Positions 59,025-64,000 of a stretch of 64,000 nucleotides of DNA are shown here, one piece after another (positions within the stretch are counted from its first letter, which is position 1; each line of letters begins with the position of its first letter). The DNA is taken from positions 62,001-126,000 of the forward strand of contig NZ_PKUU01000014.1 in NCBI RefSeq assembly GCF_002899675.1. Reading direction: 5' to 3'. This DNA comes from Clostridium sp. chh4-2. Lineage in GTDB: Bacteria; Bacillota; Clostridia; Lachnospirales; Lachnospiraceae. A program made the position numbers and the translations under genes. The notes under the pieces are model-generated. The model did not search any database, had not been told where the DNA came from, and saw only the letters and a program-made list of their open reading frames with translations.

Positions 59025-60347
59025 ATGAAAAAAGTTGTGAAATTTGGCGGCAGTTCATTAGCCAGCGCCAGACAGTTCAAAAAAGTAGGGGATATCATCC
59101 GTTCTGATAAAAGCAGGAGATACGTAATTCCGTCCGCACCCGGCAAGAGAAACGATAAAGATGAGAAGGTAACGGATATGCTTTACCGCTGCTATGATAC
59201 TGCGGCGTCCGGCGGAAGCTATAAGAAGATTCTGGAAAAAATCAAATCCCGCTATCAGGAGATTATTGACGGCCTGGATCTGAATCTGAACCTGGATCAT
59301 GAATTTGAAACCATTGAAGAGAACTTTATTGCAAAGGCCGGAAGAGATTACGCTGCTTCCCGCGGCGAGTATTTAAACGGCATTGTTATGGCAAATTATC
59401 TGGGATATGAGTTTGTGGATGCGGCAGAGGTTGTTTTCTTTGACGAACACGGCAATTTCCTGGCAGATGAAACGAATAAAGAACTGTCGGAGCGCCTGGA
59501 ACACGCGGATCACGCCGTTATTCCGGGATTTTACGGCTCTGTTTTACATGACGGTACGGTTAAGACATTTTCACGGGGCGGTTCCGATGTGACAGGTTCC
59601 ATCGTGGCTAAGGCAATTCATGCGGATATGTATGAAAACTGGACGGATGTGTCCGGCTTTTTAGTGGCGGATCCGAGAATTATCAAAGACCCTGAAGTGA
59701 TTGAAACCATTACATACAGAGAGCTTAGAGAGCTTGCATATATGGGAGCCAGCGTTCTTCATGAAGACGCTATTTTCCCTGTGAGAAAAGAGGGAATCCC
59801 GATCAATATCCGCAATACCAATAAGCCGGAAGATAAGGGAACTCTGATTGTGGAAAGCACCTGTCGGAAGCCACGCTATACCATTACGGGTGTGGCAGGC
59901 AAAAAGGGATTCTGTTCAATCAATATTGAAAAAGCCATGATGAACGCCGAAGTGGGATTTGGCAGAAAGGTGCTGGAAGTATTTGAGCGCTACGGCATTT
60001 CCTTTGAGCATATGCCGTCGGGAATCGATACGATGACCATCTTCGTTCATCAGGATGAATTCGTAGAATTTGAACAGTCTGTAATCGCCGGAATCCATCG
60101 CGCGGTGGAACCGGATTTTGTGGATCTGGAATCCGACCTGGCTCTGATCGCTGTCGTTGGACGCGGTATGAGGGCGACGAGAGGCACAGCGGGACGTATT
60201 TTCTCGGCTCTTGCCCACGCACGGGTCAATGTTAAGATGATCGATCAGGGCTCCAGTGAACTGAACATCATCATCGGTGTTAAAAATTCCGATTTTGAAG
60301 ATGCCATCAAAGCGATTTATGACATCTTCATTACGGCTGAGATTTAA
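59025..60347 (+). CDS. lysC: Aspartate kinase
   Basis: This 440-residue monofunctional aspartokinase has the kinase start KKVVKFGGSSLAS, the catalytic loop region FSRGGSDVTGSIVAKA and two C-terminal ACT domains (from CSINIEKAMMNAEVG and LALIAVVGRGMRATRG) for feedback control. It phosphorylates aspartate on the way to lysine, threonine and methionine. GAGGAG precedes the ATG. It has its own promoter and terminator. Confidence 0.95.
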   Translation: MKKVVKFGGSSLASARQFKKVGDIIRSDKSRRYVIPSAPGKRNDKDEKVTDMLYRCYDTAASGGSYKKILEKIKSRYQEIIDGLDLNLNLDHEFETIEENFIAKAGRDYAASRGEYLNGIVMANYLGYEFVDAAEVVFFDEHGNFLADETNKELSERLEHADHAVIPGFYGSVLHDGTVKTFSRGGSDVTGSIVAKAIHADMYENWTDVSGFLVADPRIIKDPEVIETITYRELRELAYMGASVLHEDAIFPVRKEGIPINIRNTNKPEDKGTLIVESTCRKPRYTITGVAGKKGFCSINIEKAMMNAEVGFGRKVLEVFERYGISFEHMPSGIDTMTIFVHQDEFVEFEQSVIAGIHRAVEPDFVDLESDLALIAVVGRGMRATRGTAGRIFSALAHARVNVKMIDQGSSELNIIIGVKNSDFEDAIKAIYDIFITAEI

Positions 60348-60363
60348 AGTACAGGACGAATAT

Positions 60364-60386
60364 GGCTGCCAACCGGGCAGCCTTTT
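60364..60386 (+). terminator. Rho-independent terminator
   Basis: GGCTGCC, loop AACCG, GGCAGCC and TTTT follow the aspartate kinase stop by 16 bases. Confidence 0.85.
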
Positions 60387-60437
60387 CGTGTTTGGATCAG
60401 GGGAACTATTAAATTAAAATACAGGAGGTAGCAAAGT

Positions 60438-61547
60438 ATGCAATATCGCACGTTTGGCAGCACAGGGGTTAGGGTTTCCGCATTGGGGTTTGGAGCTATG
60501 CGTCTTCCGGTTCTTCCGGATGGAACGGCTGATGAACAGGAATCCATCCGCATGATCCGTCATGCAATTGACAATGGGGTGAATTATGTGGATACCGCAT
60601 ATCCTTACATGAATGGAACCAGCGAACTGATCGTAGGAAAAGCTCTGAAGGACGGTTACCGGGAAAAGATATATCTGGCCGACAAACTTCCTGTTTGGAA
60701 GGTGGAGGAAGAGGGAGATTTTGAAAAGGTTCTGGAGGAACAGCTTCAGAAGCTGGATGTGGAATCCATTGATTTTTACCTGCTTCATGCGCTGGATCGA
60801 GGAAGATTTGAGGAAAAGGTGAAGAAACTCCATCTGGTAGACCACATGATCGAGGCGAAAAAAGCAGGTAAAATTAAGCATATGGGATTTTCTTTCCACG
60901 ATGATTATGAGACATTTAAGGAGATTATCGATTATACGGACGCCTGGGATTTCTGCCAGATCCAGTATAATTACATCAATACCGATTATCAGGCAGGCCA
61001 GACGGGACTGGAATATGCGGCTTCCAAGGGCCTGGGAGTGGTTGTCATGGAACCCCTTTTAGGAGGCCGTCTGGTGCAGCTTTCCAACCATGTGGCGGAA
61101 GCGTTTACCGTGGAAAAGACCGCGGTGGAACACGCTCTTGATTTTGTGTGGGATCAGGAGCATGTCAGCCTTCTTTTAAGCGGAATGAGCACGTTTGAAC
61201 AGGTGGAGGACAATTTAAAATACGCGGACGCCAGCTCAAAAGGAATGCTTTCAGATGAAGAGAGGGCCTGCTATGTGAAGGCGAAAGAGATCTTTGACAA
61301 GATGGCTTTGGTGCGCTGTACTGCATGTGAATACTGTATGCCATGTCCATTTGGCCTGAATATACCGGAAATTTTCAAAACATATAATAACTTTGGCGTC
61401 CGGGGGAAAGATAAGGCAAAAGTGGAATACGATGCATTGGAAGTGAAGGCGGACGCCTGCCGTTCCTGCCATCACTGCGAGAAAGAATGTCCGCAGCACA
61501 TCGAGGTAAGCCAGGTGATGAAGGATATTGCGAAACTGTTCGCATAG
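60438..61547 (+). CDS. Aldo/keto reductase with C-terminal 4Fe-4S domain
   Basis: This 369-residue protein has an aldo/keto reductase barrel (FGSTGVRVSALGFGAMRLPV, then NYVDTAYPYMNGTSE, LHALDRG and VMEPLLGGRL) followed by a ferredoxin-like domain. That domain has two cysteine clusters (CTACEYCMPCPFG and CRSCHHCEKECPQ) that should hold iron-sulfur centres. Such fused proteins are common in Clostridia; substrate and electron route are unknown. CAGGAGG precedes the ATG. Confidence 0.93.
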   Translation: MQYRTFGSTGVRVSALGFGAMRLPVLPDGTADEQESIRMIRHAIDNGVNYVDTAYPYMNGTSELIVGKALKDGYREKIYLADKLPVWKVEEEGDFEKVLEEQLQKLDVESIDFYLLHALDRGRFEEKVKKLHLVDHMIEAKKAGKIKHMGFSFHDDYETFKEIIDYTDAWDFCQIQYNYINTDYQAGQTGLEYAASKGLGVVVMEPLLGGRLVQLSNHVAEAFTVEKTAVEHALDFVWDQEHVSLLLSGMSTFEQVEDNLKYADASSKGMLSDEERACYVKAKEIFDKMALVRCTACEYCMPCPFGLNIPEIFKTYNNFGVRGKDKAKVEYDALEVKADACRSCHHCEKECPQHIEVSQVMKDIAKLFA

Positions 61548-61629
61548 GCACTGTTTCCCGGTTGTATTTTGGGACAAAATCGTGTAAATTATATAAAAAA
61601 CCGTCCATACGGAAGAAGGAGAGAATATT

Positions 61630-61998
61630 ATGAATGAAAATGCAGTAGAATTATTTGATATGAAGGTTGCCCATGTGGGAATCAATGCGGCAAATGCAGA
61701 AGAAGGAAGCGGCTGGGCAGACCAGTTTGCAGCACTGATGGGACTTCCAAAAAGAGAGACCCCTGTTTCTTATTTCTCAGGAGACCTGGTGGAGATCATG
61801 AAGCAGAACGGACGCGGAGCTAAGGGACATATCGGCTTTACGGTGAACAACTGTGAAAAGGCTATGGAGTTCTTTGCAGCCCGCGGCATGAAGTTTGTGG
61901 AAGAAACCAAGAAGTTTGATGAAAACGGCGCCTGCACATTCGTATATTTTGAGGGAGAAATCGGTGGATTTGCAATTCACATGATTCAGGCCGATTAA
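61630..61998 (+). CDS. VOC-family (glyoxalase/bleomycin-resistance fold) protein
   Basis: This 122-residue protein has the paired beta-alpha-beta3 plan of vicinal oxygen chelate proteins (MKVAHVGINAANAEEG in the first half, GHIGFTVNNCEKAMEFFAAR in the second). Metal ligands are plausible at His and Glu (GAKGHIGF, VYFEGEIGG). AGGAG precedes the ATG. The flavoprotein gene starts 2 bases after its stop, which suggests co-transcription. The substrate is unknown. Confidence 0.83.
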   Translation: MNENAVELFDMKVAHVGINAANAEEGSGWADQFAALMGLPKRETPVSYFSGDLVEIMKQNGRGAKGHIGFTVNNCEKAMEFFAARGMKFVEETKKFDENGACTFVYFEGEIGGFAIHMIQAD

Positions 61999-61999
61999 T

Positions 62000-63229
62000 A
62001 TGGGAAAAGTAGTAATTATAGGCGGCGGGGCGGCCGGCATGGCTGCAGGAATCGCCGCCGCCGGCCACGGCCACGAAGTCCATATCTATGAGAAGAATGA
62101 AAAACTGGGAAAAAAGATATTTATCACCGGAAAAGGGCGCTGCAATGTGACCAACGCCTGTGATATGGAAACTCTTTTTCAGAGTGTGGTGACCAATTCC
62201 AAGTTTCTTTACAGCAGTTTTTACGGATTTAACAATTATGACGTCATGGACCTGGTTGAATCGGCGGGATGTCCGCTGAAGACGGAACGCGGAAACCGTG
62301 TTTTTCCGGTATCGGACAAGTCCTCTGATATTATAAGCGCTTTTTCCCGGAAACTCAGGGAGCTTGGCGTGGAGATCCACCTTCATGAGGAAGTGAAGGA
62401 ACTGATTGTGGAAGACGGGATCTGCAAGGGAATTCTTCTGAAAAAGAACCGGGGAAAAGTCAGCGCGGATGCCGTGATCGTAGCCACGGGAGGGCTGTCT
62501 TATCCGACCACCGGTTCCACCGGAGACGGATATCAGTTCGCCAAATCGGCCGGGCACAGCATCACGGAATTATCTCCTGCTCTGGTGCCGTTTGAAACGA
62601 AGGAAACTGTCGTAAAAGACCTTCAGGGACTGGCTTTAAAGAATGTGGAAGTGACTATTTTAAAGGGCGGAAAGGAATTATACCGGGAATTTGGCGAGAT
62701 GCTGTTCACCCATTTCGGTGTCAGCGGCCCGGTTTTACTGAGCGCCAGCAGCTATGCGGCAAAGGAACTGAAAAAAGGGCCATTAACCCTGTCCATCGAC
62801 TTGAAGCCAGCTCTTTCGGAAGAGCAGCTGGATGCCCGGATTTTAAGGGAGTTTGAAGGCGCGATCAACAAGCGCTTTAAGAACGCCCTGGTACACCTTT
62901 ATCCGTCTAAGATGATACCGGTCATGATTGAACGAAGCGGAATAAACCCTGAAAAAAAGGTCAATGAGATCACACGGCAGGAACGGCAGAAACTGATTGA
63001 TCTGACAAAACATTTTTGTCTGACTCTCGTCTCGTTAAGAGACTATAAAGAGGCGATCATCACCCAGGGAGGCGTGGAGGTTAAGGAGATCAATCCTAAA
63101 ACTCTGGAATCCAAACTGGTGAAACAGCTTTATTTCGCCGGGGAAGTGCTGGATGTGGACGCTGTGACGGGAGGATTCAATCTTCAGGTGGCATGGTCAA
63201 CCGGCTGGGCCGCAGGTTCGGCGGTCTGA
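62000..63229 (+). CDS. HI0933-type NAD(P)/FAD-dependent oxidoreductase
   Basis: This 409-residue flavoprotein has the dinucleotide-binding start VVIIGGGAAGMAAGIAAA, the signature GKKIFITGKGRCNVTN of the HI0933/YhiN family (the group that includes BaiN) and the C-terminal GEVLDVDAVTGGFNLQVAW with WSTGWAAG. It probably reduces an unsaturated substrate with NAD(P)H, but none is known for most members. Its ATG follows the VOC gene stop by one base. Confidence 0.92.
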   Translation: MGKVVIIGGGAAGMAAGIAAAGHGHEVHIYEKNEKLGKKIFITGKGRCNVTNACDMETLFQSVVTNSKFLYSSFYGFNNYDVMDLVESAGCPLKTERGNRVFPVSDKSSDIISAFSRKLRELGVEIHLHEEVKELIVEDGICKGILLKKNRGKVSADAVIVATGGLSYPTTGSTGDGYQFAKSAGHSITELSPALVPFETKETVVKDLQGLALKNVEVTILKGGKELYREFGEMLFTHFGVSGPVLLSASSYAAKELKKGPLTLSIDLKPALSEEQLDARILREFEGAINKRFKNALVHLYPSKMIPVMIERSGINPEKKVNEITRQERQKLIDLTKHFCLTLVSLRDYKEAIITQGGVEVKEINPKTLESKLVKQLYFAGEVLDVDAVTGGFNLQVAWSTGWAAGSAV

Positions 63230-63255
63230 CTTATGGATAAATTGAGGGAGGATGC

Positions 63256-63960
63256 ATGAATATGCAGAGGAAAAATAATTTTAATATCGCTGTCGATGGT
63301 CCCGCAGGAGCCGGTAAAAGTACAATCGCTAAGTCAGTTGCTAAGAAATTGGGCTTTATCTATGTGGACACAGGCGCCATGTACCGCGCTCTGGCCCTGC
63401 ACTTTTTAAGGCTGGGAATTGATCCGTCCGCAGAGGACAAAATCGCGGAAGCCTGTAAGGATGTGGATGTCACAATCCGCTATCAGGACGGCGTGCAGCA
63501 GGTGATCTTAAACGGCGAGGATGTTTCCGGACTGATCCGTACCGAAGAGGTGGGCAATATGGCTTCTGCCACCAGCATTTACCGGCCGGTCCGGGAAAAA
63601 CTGCTGGATTTACAGAGAAATCTGGCGGCGTCTTCTGACGTAATTATGGACGGCCGCGATATCGGAACCTGTGTGCTTCCCAATGCGGATGCGAAGATTT
63701 ACCTGACCGCCAGCAGCCATGTCAGGGCCCAAAGGCGCTATAAAGAGCTGGCAGAAAAAGGTGTTGTGTGTAATTTGGAAGAAATTGAGCAAGATATAAT
63801 AGAGAGGGACCAGCGTGACATGAACCGGGAGATCGCCCCGCTTATGCAGGCGCCGGATGCGATTCTGGTGGATGGATCGGATATGAGCATTGACCAGGTA
63901 ATCGATGCCATCATCCAGGTAGCGGTATCACGCGGGCTTGTGGTGGCCGGATGGAAGTAA
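63256..63960 (+). CDS. cmk: Cytidylate kinase
   Basis: This 234-residue kinase has the P-loop DGPAGAGKSTIAKSVAKKLG, the nucleotide site YVDTGAMYRALALHFL and the DGRDIGTCVLPNADAKIYL block. It phosphorylates CMP and dCMP. GGGAGG lies 8 bases before the ATG at 63256. The gene overlaps the following ispH start by 10 bases, a cmk-ispH order common in Clostridia. Confidence 0.96.
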   Translation: MNMQRKNNFNIAVDGPAGAGKSTIAKSVAKKLGFIYVDTGAMYRALALHFLRLGIDPSAEDKIAEACKDVDVTIRYQDGVQQVILNGEDVSGLIRTEEVGNMASATSIYRPVREKLLDLQRNLAASSDVIMDGRDIGTCVLPNADAKIYLTASSHVRAQRRYKELAEKGVVCNLEEIEQDIIERDQRDMNREIAPLMQAPDAILVDGSDMSIDQVIDAIIQVAVSRGLVVAGWK

Positions 63961-64000
63961 TCGTTGCGAAGACAGCCGGTTTCTGTTTTGGTGTAAAGCG
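63951..64000 (+). CDS. ispH: Start of 4-hydroxy-3-methylbut-2-enyl diphosphate reductase IspH
   Basis: Only the first 16 codons are present, reading MEVIVAKTAGFCFGVKR. The GFCFGV motif holds the first iron-sulfur cysteine of IspH (LytB), an enzyme of the non-mevalonate isoprenoid pathway. The gene continues past the window edge. In related Clostridia IspH can be fused to ribosomal S1-like domains, which cannot be checked here. Confidence 0.85.
   Translation, partial: MEVIVAKTAGFCFGVK

Overview
The window looks like a chromosomal segment of an anaerobic, gut-type Firmicute, most likely a Lachnospiraceae member (Clostridium cluster XIVa). This is an inference from protein style, gene order and regulatory signals: strong GGAGG ribosome binding sites, TTGACA/TATAAT promoters, a mcsA-mcsB-clpC-radA stress block, LexA boxes of the GAAC-N4-GTTC type, two pyrophosphate-type phosphofructokinases and many sugar-acid transporters. 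No species can be named from the sequence alone.

Layout. 1-5.5 kb: a TRAP transporter (dctPQM, start outside the window), an AraC regulator, a GH105 unsaturated glucuronyl hydrolase and a TIM-barrel isomerase, together a small uronide (pectin or glycosaminoglycan fragment) locus. 5.5-13.5 kb: two small unknown genes, then a GntR regulator, mcsA, mcsB, clpC, an unknown small protein and radA. 13.5-17.7 kb: a LexA-controlled operon of two tiny proteins, tRNA-Trp, a His-less HPr protein and a nuclease-helicase of the DinG/XPD type. 17.7-18.7 kb: about 1 kb without genes that carries two very large inverted repeats with the same branched architecture, separated by three degenerate 43-bp repeats. 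18.7-22.5 kb: a LysR regulator diverging from a tandem pair of aspartoacylase-like proteins (one with the zinc ligands, one without) and a sigma-like protein lacking region 4. 22.6-29 kb: tandem PPi-type phosphofructokinases and purL. 29.4-39.3 kb: carbohydrate locus with an orphan lipoprotein binding protein, an AraC regulator, beta-glucuronidase, a GPH symporter, a membrane-anchored AraC regulator and an orphan DctP. 39.7-43.6 kb: a metallo-beta-lactamase-fold protein with a complete TctCBA transporter. 43.8-54.7 kb: NrdR-type promoter with class Ia ribonucleotide reductase, uppP, asnB, a secondary transporter, bacteriohemerythrin and a membrane pyrophosphatase. 54.9-64 kb: OGG1-type glycosylase, an OLD-family ATPase/TOPRIM gene translationally coupled to a PD-(D/E)XK-like protein, flavodoxin, aspartate kinase, aldo/keto reductase, a VOC protein, an HI0933-type flavoprotein, cmk and the start of ispH.

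How it fits together. Several loci import and process sugar acids (TRAP, TctCBA, GPH, GH105, beta-glucuronidase), each next to an AraC or LysR regulator. Pyrophosphate is a recurrent currency (two PPi-type PFKs and a potassium-type membrane pyrophosphatase). Stress and DNA-damage functions recur (ClpC block, RadA, SOS operon, OGG1, OLD nuclease pair).

The most unusual items are the family of large hairpin elements (17745-18037, 18302-18650, 39376-39485, 43661-43745), the OLD plus PD-(D/E)XK pair, the SOS-controlled small proteins, the McsB with substituted active-site residues, and the active/inactive aspartoacylase pair. All calls come from reading the sequence; no database search, folding or alignment program was run.
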